Shown here piece after piece: positions 1 to 10,027 of a stretch of 64,000 bases of DNA. The notes beneath the pieces are model-generated. The model ran no database searches. It was not told where the DNA came from and saw nothing but the letters and a program-made list of their open reading frames with translations. This DNA is from Arthrobacter citreus (GTDB lineage Bacteria; Bacillota; Bacilli; Bacillales; Bacillaceae_G), in the NCBI GenBank assembly GCA_013200995.1, contig CP053688.1, forward strand, positions 806,001-870,000. The letters run 5' to 3'. Both the position numbers and the translations under genes were made by a program. Numbering within the stretch: position 1 is the first letter of the stretch; each line of letters opens with the position of its first letter.

Positions 1-2
1 GT

Positions 3-626
3 GTTAAGAAACAGTGCGAGGGACAAGCATACCTAGTAAGGTATGCAGATGATTATGTGTGCTGTTTTCAATTTAAGAATGAGGCTCAGGAATTCTTTCA
101 ATCTCTAAAATTAAGACTCAAGAAGTTTAATCTGGAAATAGCCGAAGATAAAACCAAAATTATTCCTTTCGGGCGGCTTGCGGAGAAACTTGGAAAGCAT
201 CAGGGAAATGGAAAACCAGAAACCTTCGATTTTCTAGGTTTTACGCACTATTGCGGGAAAAGTAAACAAGGAAAGTTTCGAGTGAAACGGAAATCAAGTA
301 GGAAGAAAGTACAAAGTAAAGTAAAAGAGTCTAAAGAATGGTTGAAGAAGAATAGAAATAATAATATTCATATAATCATGGACAGATTCAAACGCTCGCT
401 TATAGGCTACTTCAACTACTATTGCATCACTGATAATATTCCAAATGTTAACATTTTCAAAGTTAAAATCGAGAACTTAGTATTTAAATGGCTCAATAGA
501 AGAAGTCAAAGGAAATCCTTTAAATGGGAGAAATTCAGACTATTTCTTGATAAATTTCCACTACCCTCTCCGAGGATTAAGGTGAATATTTATGATTTAA
601 GAAAAGAAATTAGCTACATTATGTAA
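3..626 (+). CDS. Group II intron reverse transcriptase/maturase (5' truncated by window edge)
   Basis: The reading frame is open from base 3 and shows the RT catalytic motif YADD (bases 42-53) in the context LVRYADDYVCCF, followed by the GKPETFDFLGF block typical of bacterial group II intron RTs and then a basic maturase (domain X) region rich in Lys and Arg. The protein copies intron RNA into DNA and assists splicing. Only about 207 C-terminal residues are present, roughly half the usual length. An apparent start at 57 is only an internal Val codon. The thumb/maturase region shows no frameshift, so the visible part could be functional. Confidence 0.88.
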   Translation, partial: VKKQCEGQAYLVRYADDYVCCFQFKNEAQEFFQSLKLRLKKFNLEIAEDKTKIIPFGRLAEKLGKHQGNGKPETFDFLGFTHYCGKSKQGKFRVKRKSSRKKVQSKVKESKEWLKKNRNNNIHIIMDRFKRSLIGYFNYYCITDNIPNVNIFKVKIENLVFKWLNRRSQRKSFKWEKFRLFLDKFPLPSPRIKVNIYDLRKEISYIM

Positions 627-639
627 ATGATTACTGGAG

Positions 640-672
640 GAGCCGTGTGCATTAATAGTGCAAGCACGGTTC
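640..672 (+). ncRNA. Group II intron domain V
   Basis: The hairpin begins GAGCCGTG (640-647) and closes with CACGGTTC (665-672), an 8-bp stem with one G-U pair, with an inner TGCA/TGCA helix. A GAGC-starting hairpin of about 34 nt just after the RT stop codon is the signature of the catalytic domain V. Confidence 0.8.
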
Positions 673-751
673 TGAGAGGGTTTGGAGTGCAATTTACCGC
701 AAGGTAAAGAGACTCCATTCTACTCGACTAGTTGTATAGTTCAACAGAAAA

Positions 752-780
752 AGCCTACCGCAATGGATAGGCTCTTTTTA
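752..780 (+). terminator. Rho-independent terminator, possibly bidirectional
   Basis: AGCCTA (752-757) pairs with TAGGCT (768-773) and is followed by CTTTTTA. An A-run precedes the stem, so it could also end the minus-strand gene that stops at 857. Confidence 0.6.
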
Positions 781-856
781 TACTCAATTACCTTAATAGA
801 TGATAATCCTTTAGGCATTTATATAATCTATATAGTTTTTCATTCTTTCGTTTTAG

Positions 857-1867
857 CTACTTTGCATCTACGGTTAAGCAGACTTTATAGGAAGCACCGA
901 GTCCGGAAATTAATCCCGTCTCAAGTTTACATGGAACGCCAAGTTGAAACTTAAGTGGTGTTCGAGTAGCTAAACGAATTAAATCTTTAGGGCTTAAATT
1001 AACTACATCTACACCAATTTTATCATCGCCCAAATCTAACAAACTATTAATTGCCTCTGTGATCGCAGGCGAAAGAGCAACTAAAAGTGCGCCTCCAGCG
1101 CATCCTATAGTAGGGTTTGCAGCGCACGCTGCAGTAGCCAATTGTGCAGAAAGTTTACTTACTAATTCTGTAAGCTCAGCTTTGTATTTATCGGGATCAC
1201 CTTCATCATACTCCATAACAACCACACTAATTGAAATACCAAATGGTTTTCCGCGGTAGATTTCAATTGCATTATCGGCACGACTTTCTCCTGCATCGAC
1301 ATCATCATAAATAGGTGTTCTCTTTGGAGGCTGTGTTTCTGTTGGTGTGATAACGCCAAACACTACATATGGTTCATCAGAGTCTGAGAGTTGATCCTCG
1401 TCCGTTTCACCAAAACAATGAAATCCGGTATAAGATACCGCAACTTCTTTTAAATCGATGGCCCCAAGATCTGACCACCAATAGATATTTCCATGTTCGA
1501 ACAAACTTACACGCCCATCGTCAAAGGGTGCTTCATCCTGGATTGGGAAACCAAGCCAGGATGTAGGTCCACCAAGCTCTTTATATCGAGCAAGAATAGC
1601 ACCCTTTACATATGCCATTACACCTTGTTTGTAATAAATGCTTCCATTTTGATAATGAATGCAAAACCCTAAGCCTGGCTTAACCTCTTCAAGCCCTGAG
1701 ATAGCAGTACCTGGTGAACCTTTAATTTTGTCCCAATACTTTTTAAAAGTAGTTTGCAACACTTCTTCTTGAAGTTTTTTGAAATCTGGAGAACCACCAG
1801 GAATTGGTATTTGACCTGGTTGTATAACAACATCTGGAAACTTCCCAAGGTTGATTTTAGGTGACAA
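857..1867 (-). CDS. LGFP-repeat protein
   Basis: A protein of 336 residues. The stretch around ILARYKELGGPTSWLGFP and the following DGRVSLFEHGNIYW is an LGFP repeat, a module found in cell-wall-associated proteins of Gram-positive bacteria. An extended N-terminal linker rich in Pro and Gly precedes it, and the C-terminal 150 residues contain an Ala/Gly-rich hydrophobic stretch (AACAANPTIGCAGGALLVA). The start is put at a TTG (1867) because GGAGG lies 8 nt upstream; an ATG further out at 1912 has no ribosome binding site. No signal peptide is visible. The exact role is unknown; wall or glycan binding is a guess from the repeat. Confidence 0.7.
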   Translation of the reverse strand: MSPKINLGKFPDVVIQPGQIPIPGGSPDFKKLQEEVLQTTFKKYWDKIKGSPGTAISGLEEVKPGLGFCIHYQNGSIYYKQGVMAYVKGAILARYKELGGPTSWLGFPIQDEAPFDDGRVSLFEHGNIYWWSDLGAIDLKEVAVSYTGFHCFGETDEDQLSDSDEPYVVFGVITPTETQPPKRTPIYDDVDAGESRADNAIEIYRGKPFGISISVVVMEYDEGDPDKYKAELTELVSKLSAQLATAACAANPTIGCAGGALLVALSPAITEAINSLLDLGDDKIGVDVVNLSPKDLIRLATRTPLKFQLGVPCKLETGLISGLGASYKVCLTVDAK

Positions 1868-2264
1868 ACATATCTCCTCCTTTTTTTGACACTCAAACCT
1901 GTAAGCGAACAAGAAAGATTGCTGTGTGCTATATGATCCTTCAAACTTTCCTTTTAATATTTATTCGTCCAAGCTGCAATTCATTCTCTTTTGAGAACAT
2001 AAAACTTAATCCGGAACATGCAACAATTACTATTTGTAATATATTAAAAATACAAATATCATTTGTAAAAAAACGGAGCAGTACTTAATGGATCAAGAAC
2101 TAGCAAACATCTTTTAGCCTATGACCGCATTCTCCCAAAACAAACAAAAAAAACAGTAGATAGGACTGGTTGCGTGTCAAAAAGAGATAAAAAGTTTTCA
2201 TCGAAAACGTCTTCATTTTATGGTACAGTTGACGTTGATTGAAAAAGAGAGAGGGGAAAACAAT
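1868..2264. other. Divergent intergenic region, no gene seen
   Basis: About 400 bases between two divergent genes. Very AT-rich around 2030-2070. Short ORFs crossing it lack ribosome binding sites. Promoters for both flanking genes must lie here but no convincing -35/-10 pair was found. Confidence 0.5.
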
Positions 2265-3521
2265 ATGAAATGGACGAAACCATTCTTAGCAGGCATTATC
2301 GCGCTATCAACATTCAGCACGACTGTTCACGCTGAAATAACCACTCCGGTTAACATAGTGGCAACAGCAACGTCAGAGGAAGCTGACACAACACCACCAG
2401 GTGATGTAAAAGATTTAACATACTGGGTATACAACGATGCGATTTATATCGAATTTGTTGGACCAGATGATCCGGATTACAAAGGAATCGCAGTATACGA
2501 CCAAGACGGTAAATGGATCGAAGATGTCGACAAAGAAGACAACTGGTTCTACTTAGACAGATTAAAACGAAACACGAACTACACGCTATACTTCTATACA
2601 TACGATGAAAGTGGAAACGAGCAAGACGAAGAACACGGTACCTACCTTGAGTTCACAACGGATAACGACTCAACGCCACCAAAACAACCAACAAAGTTTG
2701 CCGCAAAACGTGTTGGCAACAACATCGTTTACAGCTGGGTAAACCCAACGGATGAAGATTTTTATGACATGGTGCTGACCCTACCAAACAAAAAAGTTGT
2801 GACACTTGAAGACGGGGAAAAAAGTTACACGTACACACCAGCAAACTTCACAACTGTTCAAACGGCTTCACTTGTTGCAGAAGATGCGAACGGAAACAAA
2901 GCAAAAGCGGTCGTGTTAAATTGGGATGACGCAAAACGCGCACCAATCGAGGCAAAAAACGTAACGTATAAAGATGTGAATGGTGTGATCACGGTTAATT
3001 TCACACCAGCAAACGAATACGACTACAGTTACACACTTGTGACATTACCAAACGGTAAAACGGTCAAAGTGGTAAAAGGGAAAAAAAGCTTCACATACAA
3101 CGGCACAACAGTCGTTGGTAAACCATACACATTCAAGTTCCAAAGCGTGGATACACTAGGCAATAAATCAAAAGGCATCAAATCAACATTTACACCAAAA
3201 GCAGTTACGGTCAACTTTACAATGAGAACACGCTCAACGGTGACACTTCGCACGGCTGCAAGTGCAACTGCTTCAAAAGTAGTGACGGTAGCAAGTGGCA
3301 AAAACGTCAAAGTGCTTTCAAAAGGGTACGGACCAAAACGTGAGTATGCATACGTACAATATGGAACGAAAAAAGGATATGTACTAAGTAGCTCATTACT
3401 TGAGTATTTCGCAAATTGTACCGATTTACGTAAGAAATACCCAAAAGGTGTACCAAGTACACACCAAGCGTACCAAAAGAAGCTAGACCGTGATAACGAC
3501 AAGTACGCTTGTGAAAACTAA
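2265..3521 (+). CDS. Secreted Fn3-like / SH3b / Excalibur-domain protein
   Basis: A 418-residue secreted protein. The signal peptide begins MKWTKPFLAGIIALS with likely cleavage after VHA (residue 23). About 290 residues of tandem beta-sandwich, fibronectin-III-like repeats follow (recurring TPP, YTYTP and Y..V..P patterns). A bacterial SH3 domain lies near 317-382 (VTLRTAASATASKVV, GYVLSSSLL). The C-terminus (383-418) is an Excalibur calcium-binding domain with FANCTDLRK and DRDNDKYACEN. The ATG at 2265 is preceded by GAGAGGGG; an in-frame start 45 nt upstream would disrupt the signal peptide. Role inferred: extracellular wall- or surface-associated protein. Codon use is richer in C-ending codons than in neighbours, a possible sign of high expression or transfer. 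Confidence 0.82.
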   Translation: MKWTKPFLAGIIALSTFSTTVHAEITTPVNIVATATSEEADTTPPGDVKDLTYWVYNDAIYIEFVGPDDPDYKGIAVYDQDGKWIEDVDKEDNWFYLDRLKRNTNYTLYFYTYDESGNEQDEEHGTYLEFTTDNDSTPPKQPTKFAAKRVGNNIVYSWVNPTDEDFYDMVLTLPNKKVVTLEDGEKSYTYTPANFTTVQTASLVAEDANGNKAKAVVLNWDDAKRAPIEAKNVTYKDVNGVITVNFTPANEYDYSYTLVTLPNGKTVKVVKGKKSFTYNGTTVVGKPYTFKFQSVDTLGNKSKGIKSTFTPKAVTVNFTMRTRSTVTLRTAASATASKVVTVASGKNVKVLSKGYGPKREYAYVQYGTKKGYVLSSSLLEYFANCTDLRKKYPKGVPSTHQAYQKKLDRDNDKYACEN

Positions 3522-3531
3522 GCAGAAAAAA

Positions 3532-3562
3532 AGAGACGAACGAACCGTTCCGTCTCTTTTTT
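3532..3562 (+). terminator. Rho-independent terminator
   Basis: AGAGACG (3532-3538) plus AACG pairs with CGTT and CGTCTCT (3551-3557), followed by a run of eight or more T. Confidence 0.9.
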
Positions 3563-3830
3563 TTCTGCTCCGTTAGCGAATCATGTCGGTTTTCTTATTC
3601 AACGATAAAGCGTGATAATTGAACAAAGAATTATGGTGAATATTATGGAAAAAATCTAATTTTCGATTGAATTAAAATGAACTGCTTATGCAGCTAAACC
3701 AGCTAATAGTTGTCAATATTTTTCAATAAAAAGCTTATAAAACACATGTTATACTAAAAATAGACATGCCAAATAACCTTCTATCTGTTATGATTTCGAA
3801 GGTTTTGTATTTCTTGATTTATTTTTACAT

Positions 3831-4592
3831 TTAAGCTATATCTTGGAAAGTCGTATTGGTTTTTAATAGGGCATAAATCCAGTGTAAAAGCTTATTTATA
3901 CAAGCTATAACGGATACTTTATAAGGTTTTCCTTCACTACGTTTTTTGTCGTAAAACTCACGTAATCTCTTATTTCTTGGGATGATTTCATTGGTCGTTT
4001 TCTTTTTACGACTATCTCGAATGGCACATTTAACAGCCATAAACAAGGCATGCCTTAGTCTACTAGAACCTCGTTTTGTAATGCGATTTTTCGTTGCTGT
4101 AAATCTACCAGACTCAAAGACGCTTGGATCAACTCCAGCGAATGCTACAAGTTTTTTAGGATGATTAAACCGATCGATTTCTCCGATTTCTGAAATAATC
4201 GTTGCAGCGATTTTTTCTCCTATACCGGGAATCGTTTGGATAATCTTATATTCTTCAATTTCTTTCACAAGTGCATCTATTTCAAGCTTTAATTTCGATA
4301 GATGCTCTTTGTATTGAAGGACCAACTTAATGTGCATTTCCATCGTTATGACGAGACTTTGATATAAGTTTGTTTGAAATGGATTTATTGTTGCAGCAGC
4401 TATTAAATCTTTTGCTTTTGTTCTTGCCCAAGATTTTGAAAGGCTATTACAATACAATTTGATCTTCTCAGAAAGTAGGTCTTCTCCTGTGTTAAGAACA
4501 TCATTTGACGTTGGAAATTCCAGTAAAGTGAGGAGGGAAACAATCGAGTATAGGTCTCCAAATACACTAGTGTTTTTGAATATAGAGGACAT
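3831..4592 (-). pseudogene. IS110/IS116/IS902-family transposase, N-terminal half missing
   Basis: The 253 residues match the C-terminal half of IS110-type transposases: a helical linker, the IIQTIPGIGEKIAATIISEIG helix-hairpin-helix region, the FNHPKKLVAFAGVDPSVFESG block with its conserved serine, and KRGSSRLRHALFMAV. Intact members are about 400 residues and start with a DEDD (RuvC-like) catalytic domain; that part is absent here and was not found upstream. The open frame starts immediately next to a large palindrome, so the break point and the palindrome coincide. It cannot catalyse transposition alone. Confidence 0.85.
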
Positions 4593-4646
4593 AAAAATAC
4601 CCGAATTATAGCCCCTTTTTTAAGGGGCTATAATTCGGGTATTTTT
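4593..4646. repeat. Perfect 25-bp inverted repeat with 4-nt loop
   Basis: Left arm 4593-4617 starts AAAAATACCCGAATTATAGC; the right arm 4622-4646 is its exact complement; loop TTTT. It abuts the first codon of the truncated IS110 transposase. It has A- and T-runs at its outer ends, so it would act as a bidirectional terminator if transcribed. It could also be an insertion target or a deletion scar. Confidence 0.9.
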
Positions 4647-4871
4647 CATATCTAATTTTGTCGAAATATGTATGAGGAAAGTATAAACATTGAAGTAATC
4701 CACTAAATATAACCCGGTTGACAATTTTTGGAATATTCACAACAATTAGTAATAGGAAGCGATTATTAAGTTGATGGACTTTTCGAATATAAAAGCTAGA
4801 GTTTTAGATTCAAAGTTCCTCTACTATTAATAACTTCATTTTGAGAATCTTACTATAAATGGGGGAAGGGT

Positions 4872-7800
4872 ATGTTAAAGAGAACGAGTAAAAGTAAATT
4901 TGCAAAAAGCCTTACAGTAGCTGCGTTATCTACTAGTTTTATTTTAAGTTCTTTAAGTCATGTTTCAAATGTAACAAAAGCCGATGCTGTCTCAAATGCA
5001 GAAACAATTTTAGCTAAATTAACTCCACAACAAAGAGAAGCTTTACAAAAGATTTCAACGACTGATCAATCGGGGCTTTTTCTTGATTCAAATGTAAATC
5101 TAAATAGTCCTGAAACTGTTTCAGTAATTGTTTCATTTAAACAAAAACCACAGAAAATTGCTGTATTAGAAGCTGCTTTAAAAGGACAAGCTTTATCAAA
5201 TTCAGAAGCAGCAAGCAATGCCAATGCAGATCATACTAAATTTAAATCTGACATAAGTACTTTATTTAAAACAAAATCTGATGGCTCATTTAAAATAAAA
5301 CGTGAATATAAACATGCATTTAACGGGGCAGCATTAGAAGTCCCTGCAAATAAACTAAATGATTTAATGAAATCGACAGCTGTACAAGCAATTTATAGTG
5401 ATGTAACAGTTAAATCGGAGCTTCCAGTTGAAGCGAAAGATTCATCTACAAATTCAACAGGTAAAGGAATGGCAGATGAGCGTTCTTACTTACAAATTGA
5501 TAAATTACATCAAGAAGGCTATACAGGTAAAGGAGTAAAAGTAGCTGTTATTGATACAGGTGTTGATTATAACCATCCAGACATTAAAGCTGCCTTTAAA
5601 GGTGGATACGATTTCGTAGATAATGATAATGACCCGATGGAAACTACTTATGCTGATTATGTAAAAGCAGGTAAACCTTATGGAGATACAGGCGCAGCAA
5701 ATTACGTAACAGAACATGGAACTCACGTATCAGGTACGATTGTAGGGCAAGGAAAAAATGAAAGTGAAGATGCAACAACTGGTATTGCACCAGATGCTGA
5801 TCTTTATGTATATCGTGTATTAGGACCAGGTGGTAGCGGTACAACTGATAATATCATTGCGGGTATTGATCAAGCAGTTGAAGATGGAGTGGACGTTATG
5901 AACCTTTCACTAGGTGCAAATTATAATGACCCACTACTTCCTGAAAGTATAGCGATTAATAATGCGGTCCTAAATGGTGTTACGGCAGTAGTTGCTGCTG
6001 GAAACGCAGGAAATAACATGTATACGTTAGGATCACCAGGAACGGCAGCTTTAGCGTTAACAGTAGGCGCAAGCAGTGTTCCAATTACGACACTTGGAGG
6101 AAAAGGTGCGATCGACAATACAACCGCATCTTTACTTTTGATGGCAAAAGGCGCAGGGGATGATGTTTCAAAATTAAAAGGTATAACGAATTCTGTTGTA
6201 GATGTAAATCTAGGAGAAGCATATTCTGGTAAAGATGTAAAAGGCAAAATTGTTCTAATGAGTCGTGGAACATATACATTAGATTCTAAAATTGTAGTTG
6301 CTAAATCACAAGGCGCTGTAGCAGTTCTTATGTATAATGACAATCCAACTGAAGGTCAAATTCCAACCTTTTTAGGTGATGGTGTAAATTTCATTCCAAC
6401 GTTCTCGTTATCTAACGCAGATGGTCTTGCATTGAAGCAAAAGCTACAATCAGGATCTGTTAACTTTACATTTACTGATATTGATGAAGCGAAAACACAG
6501 GGCGATACGTTAGCTGACTTCAGTTCAAGAGGGCCTGCAAGATTAACATATGATATTAAACCAGAAATTACAGCTCCAGGTGTGAGCGTATTATCAACAG
6601 TACCAGGCTTTATTAATAATCCAAATAATCCAACAGATTATAAAAATGCATATCAGCGTTTGTCAGGTACATCAATGGCTACTCCATTTACAACAGGTGT
6701 TGCAGCATTATTAAAACAAGCGAATCATAATTTACAACCAGAAGATATTAAAGCGATTTTAATGAATACTGCCGATTCTTTAAGTAAGCCATACAGCGTG
6801 TTTGAACAAGGTGCAGGACGAATTGATCCATATAATGCAATCCATTCAACGATTGAAATTAAAGTGCAAGAAAAAACACCAATGATTATAAATGGAAGAG
6901 AAAAACAAATTAATGAAGAAACAGGGGCACTTAGCTTCGGAAATGTATCATTTGATGGAAATGACTATACAGATAACCGCACAATCACTTTGATGAATAG
7001 AGGAGAAAAGTCAAAAACATTTGTTGTAAAAGTTAATTTCCAATCAAACTTACGTGGTTCAAAGGATGCAACAGCAAATGGTGTAACAGTTCAAACTTCA
7101 CCGTCTGTTACATTAAAAGGAATTAGTCAAAAGAAAACAGCTATTACATTAAATATTCCTAAAACGGCTGAAAAAGGAATTTACGAAGGATATGTAGTGT
7201 ATACAAACAAAGATAATCCTTCTGAAACATATCGAATTCCTTTTGGCGTACATTATGTTGAGCAAGGATTTGATTACTTTAAATTGTATAAACAATCAGT
7301 ACCTGAGTCCCTTATTCAGAGCAGTCAAAATTGGAATCGAACAAATGTAGCTAATATCGCCTTAAGATCACATATGAGATCAATTGACGTTGTTATTTCA
7401 GATGCAAAAACTGGTAAAGATCTTGGGATTGTTAATTCGTTTGATGGAGTAGCATTTAATGAAGGAATAGATATTACTGCTTTCGTTTATTTTGGATATT
7501 ACTACCCGTTTACAGATGATCCGAATAATCCAATTGATACAAAAAGGGAACATGTTGTCCTACCAAAAGCGGGGCAATATGTATTAAAAATGATTGGTAC
7601 AGATGATAATGGAAAACAATATACGATCAGTCAAGATTTATTTGTCGACGGTACAAAACCTAAATGGAATATGCATGTTGAAGGGGAAGTACCAGGTAAA
7701 CAAATTGTCGAATATAAAGATGGTCAGGATACATTAGGTGTAACAGCTCAGATTACTGATGATAATGTTGAAGTAAAACGAGCAGCTGGTATGACTGCTG

Positions 7801-9008
7801 ATCAAACACAAAATGAAATTTATTATTCATATAACTCTTTGCTACCAAATGGTAAGGCGACGCTAGATAAAGATGGTAAAACATCTGACGAAATTGCGAT
7901 GTTGCCTAAGCAGGAAGTTTTAAGTGTTAAATTTGAAGGGATGGACGAGGCAACAAATGGCTATCTTCAAAAGCAATATTACTTTGTAAATGAACAAACT
8001 CCATATGTTTCTGTTGAGGCAAATAAACCGACAAAATTGAATAACGTGTTTGTAAAACCAGGTGAAACGTTTACAATGACATTAAATGCAAATAATGTAA
8101 GTAAACTAATGAAAGCAAACTATAAGTTCTCAGATGCAATTGGTACAAGAATTACAAATATATCTTTAAATCCTGAAGCACAAAAGCTTGGAGGTACGTT
8201 AGACGTTAAACAAACAACTTCAGGAAGCACGACTTCATCAGATATGACAGTAAACTTTAATGGAACTACTGGAGTTAATGGAGATATTCCTATGGTAGAC
8301 TTAACAATTCAAATTCCAAAATCACTAGCTCCTTCTATGGCTCAAACGTTTAGTTCGTATGGATTCACATCACAATTTACAGATAGTAATAATGTATCAA
8401 CTAATGTTTTTTCAAACGTTTCGCCAATCAGGATTTTAAATAATCAAACCGAATTAAAAGGATATGTTCAAGCACAAGGATTATTAGATGCAAATGGCCA
8501 ATATGATTATACAAGAGATTACTCAAAGATTTCGCCAACTTTAATAGTAATTGATAGTAAAGGAAAAGAAGTAAAAACAAATGTTATCGCAAAAATTGGG
8601 GAATTTGATATTACAGGACTTGATCCATCAAAAGATGATTATACATTAATCCAAGATATACCAGGTCATTTTACAGTCCGAAATTCAAGAATAAACGGTT
8701 ACTTTGGTTTAGATGATGAAGTATACGGGCAATTGTTTACAGTAGGTGTAGAAAGTGCAACTGCTGGAGATGTAAATAAAGACGATGTAATCGATGTAAA
8801 TGATGCATTAGCAATTCAGACATATTGGGGAACAAATAAACGTAGTGCAGATATCAACTTCGATGGAACAGTTGACGCGAAAGACTTTGCTTTCGTTGAA
8901 AAGAATTACTTAATGCAAAATCCTTGGGTTGCAGCACCACCAAAACCAGTTAAAAATTATAAAGGAAATACTATAAAATCAATTAAGAGTCAATTAGGAT
9001 TAAAATAA
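4872..9008 (+). CDS. Secreted subtilisin-family (S8) serine protease with PA insert and dockerin-like C-terminus
   Basis: 1378 residues, secreted. Signal peptide at about 1-38 (cleavage near TKADA), then an inhibitor_I9-type propeptide (about 82-180). The S8 domain has catalytic Asp228 (AVIDTG), His282 (HGTHVSG), oxyanion Asn378 (AAGNAG) and Ser601 (GTSMATP). A protease-associated domain is inserted at about 445-530, the Vpr/C5a-peptidase arrangement. Fn3-like domains follow. Residues about 1297-1355 hold two EF-hand-like segments, DVNKDDVIDVNDA and DINFDGTVDAKD, resembling a type I dockerin. GGGGGAAGGG precedes the ATG. Likely an extracellular nutritional protease. The dockerin-like tail may simply be a calcium-binding stabiliser. 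Confidence 0.93.
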   Translation: MLKRTSKSKFAKSLTVAALSTSFILSSLSHVSNVTKADAVSNAETILAKLTPQQREALQKISTTDQSGLFLDSNVNLNSPETVSVIVSFKQKPQKIAVLEAALKGQALSNSEAASNANADHTKFKSDISTLFKTKSDGSFKIKREYKHAFNGAALEVPANKLNDLMKSTAVQAIYSDVTVKSELPVEAKDSSTNSTGKGMADERSYLQIDKLHQEGYTGKGVKVAVIDTGVDYNHPDIKAAFKGGYDFVDNDNDPMETTYADYVKAGKPYGDTGAANYVTEHGTHVSGTIVGQGKNESEDATTGIAPDADLYVYRVLGPGGSGTTDNIIAGIDQAVEDGVDVMNLSLGANYNDPLLPESIAINNAVLNGVTAVVAAGNAGNNMYTLGSPGTAALALTVGASSVPITTLGGKGAIDNTTASLLLMAKGAGDDVSKLKGITNSVVDVNLGEAYSGKDVKGKIVLMSRGTYTLDSKIVVAKSQGAVAVLMYNDNPTEGQIPTFLGDGVNFIPTFSLSNADGLALKQKLQSGSVNFTFTDIDEAKTQGDTLADFSSRGPARLTYDIKPEITAPGVSVLSTVPGFINNPNNPTDYKNAYQRLSGTSMATPFTTGVAALLKQANHNLQPEDIKAILMNTADSLSKPYSVFEQGAGRIDPYNAIHSTIEIKVQEKTPMIINGREKQINEETGALSFGNVSFDGNDYTDNRTITLMNRGEKSKTFVVKVNFQSNLRGSKDATANGVTVQTSPSVTLKGISQKKTAITLNIPKTAEKGIYEGYVVYTNKDNPSETYRIPFGVHYVEQGFDYFKLYKQSVPESLIQSSQNWNRTNVANIALRSHMRSIDVVISDAKTGKDLGIVNSFDGVAFNEGIDITAFVYFGYYYPFTDDPNNPIDTKREHVVLPKAGQYVLKMIGTDDNGKQYTISQDLFVDGTKPKWNMHVEGEVPGKQIVEYKDGQDTLGVTAQITDDNVEVKRAAGMTADQTQNEIYYSYNSLLPNGKATLDKDGKTSDEIAMLPKQEVLSVKFEGMDEATNGYLQKQYYFVNEQTPYVSVEANKPTKLNNVFVKPGETFTMTLNANNVSKLMKANYKFSDAIGTRITNISLNPEAQKLGGTLDVKQTTSGSTTSSDMTVNFNGTTGVNGDIPMVDLTIQIPKSLAPSMAQTFSSYGFTSQFTDSNNVSTNVFSNVSPIRILNNQTELKGYVQAQGLLDANGQYDYTRDYSKISPTLIVIDSKGKEVKTNVIAKIGEFDITGLDPSKDDYTLIQDIPGHFTVRNSRINGYFGLDDEVYGQLFTVGVESATAGDVNKDDVIDVNDALAIQTYWGTNKRSADINFDGTVDAKDFAFVEKNYLMQNPWVAAPPKPVKNYKGNTIKSIKSQLGLK

Positions 9009-9059
9009 TAGTAAGCTCTGAAACAATATATATTTAGGACTTTGTTTCACAACGTAAGT

Positions 9060-9089
9060 CTGTTCTCAAAACTAGAGAACAGGCTTTTT
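9060..9089 (+). terminator. Rho-independent terminator
   Basis: CTGTTCTC (9060-9067) pairs with GAGAACAG (9075-9082), followed by GCTTTTTC. Confidence 0.85.
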
Positions 9090-9090
9090 C

Positions 9091-9737
9091 AAATTATATT
9101 TAAAGTTTTGTAAATTGTTAAATACTTAATATTTAAAATATAGTTTGTAGTATACTAATTCCGTTAATCAGCAAAGCAAAAAAATGTAGAATTAGAGTAA
9201 ATGCATATAGTTTAAGAAAGAAATATTTACAAAATGCTAAAGGATTTGTCAGGTTGGCAGAGCCCCTTCTATTTCCCTACTATCTACATACTGTGGTAAC
9301 TTTTTTATATTAATTATTCTAGAAAATTGTAGCGGCTCTTTTCGGTGATTTTTAAACATGAATTTAACCATAAACTCCGTAACGGATAGAATGAAATGTG
9401 GTAACCAGCCCAGGCATATCAGATTGTAAATCAATCTTGATAATTTTTGCCTTCGTGCCAAGGTTTTAAGGAAGTTATTCTATAGGTTTGAAAATAAAAA
9501 ATTCTATTCTTACCTATAAGAATGGTAATTCACAGACTTAGTAAAAATTAAAAACTAAGTTGGTAGTCTTAGAATAAGTCTGTCTAAAAACAAAAATCAA
9601 AACCAATTGGGTATGGTGAGTTGACAGTTTTGTTCATATCGGTTGAATAAGCAAAGTTTGAAAAAAGGTACGATGAAAGTTTATGAATTGATATAATATA
9701 TCTATACAAGTAGTACCCAACCTTTAAGGAGAGAAAA
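9091..9737. other. Intergenic region, no gene recognised
   Basis: About 650 bases. A 70-codon minus-strand ORF (9249-9461) has no ribosome binding site and no recognisable domain. A good -10 (TATAAT, 9692-9697) lies 40 bases before the next gene without a clear -35. Nothing else could be supported. Confidence 0.5.
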
Positions 9738-9974
9738 ATGCGATTTGGAAAAATAATACTTTTATTAGGATTAATACTATTCTTTCTTGCAATACCTGTT
9801 GGTTCCATAATAGGAACAATGGCCGTTGCTGGACCAGGTGCACCTAAGTCGGCCTTCTGGGATGGATTTTTATTTATTGAAGCGATACCTATGCTAATGA
9901 TGCTGATTGGAATAGTTATTATGGTAATTATAAGTTGGAGAAGAAAAATTGAAGAAGATGATGGATATTATTGA
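9738..9974 (+). CDS. Small two-helix membrane protein, unknown
   Basis: 78 residues. Residues 5-31 form one transmembrane helix (IILLLGLILFFLAIPVGSII) and 47-66 a second (FIEAIPMLMMLIGIVIMVII), followed by a short charged tail RRKIEEDDGYY. AAGGAGAG lies 6 nt before the ATG. It stands alone between two terminators. No family was recognised. Confidence 0.65.
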   Translation: MRFGKIILLLGLILFFLAIPVGSIIGTMAVAGPGAPKSAFWDGFLFIEAIPMLMMLIGIVIMVIISWRRKIEEDDGYY

Positions 9975-10003
9975 ACTAACGCATGCATTAGTTTAACAAC
10001 AAG

Positions 10004-10027
10004 ATCGGCTGTTTAGTCGATTTTTTT
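10004..10027 (+). terminator. Rho-independent terminator
   Basis: ATCGGCT (10004-10010) pairs with AGTCGAT (10015-10021, one G-U) around a GTTT loop, followed by six T. Confidence 0.7.

Larger units (their letters stand above)
1..728 (+). mobile_element. Group II intron, 3' part (runs off the left edge)
   Basis: The segment holds the end of an intron-encoded reverse transcriptase followed by intron RNA structure. A domain V hairpin lies at 640-672 and a domain VI-like hairpin at 684-716 (arms GGAGT and ACTCC, inner TTTACC and GGTAAA). The 3' splice site is placed at about 728 because the sequence there ends in CGAC, which fits the usual AY ending. The intron 5' end and first half of the protein lie outside the window, so completeness and mobility cannot be judged. 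Confidence 0.8.

Noticed and set aside
9249..9461. 70-codon minus-strand ORF
   Set aside because: No ribosome binding site, no recognised motif.
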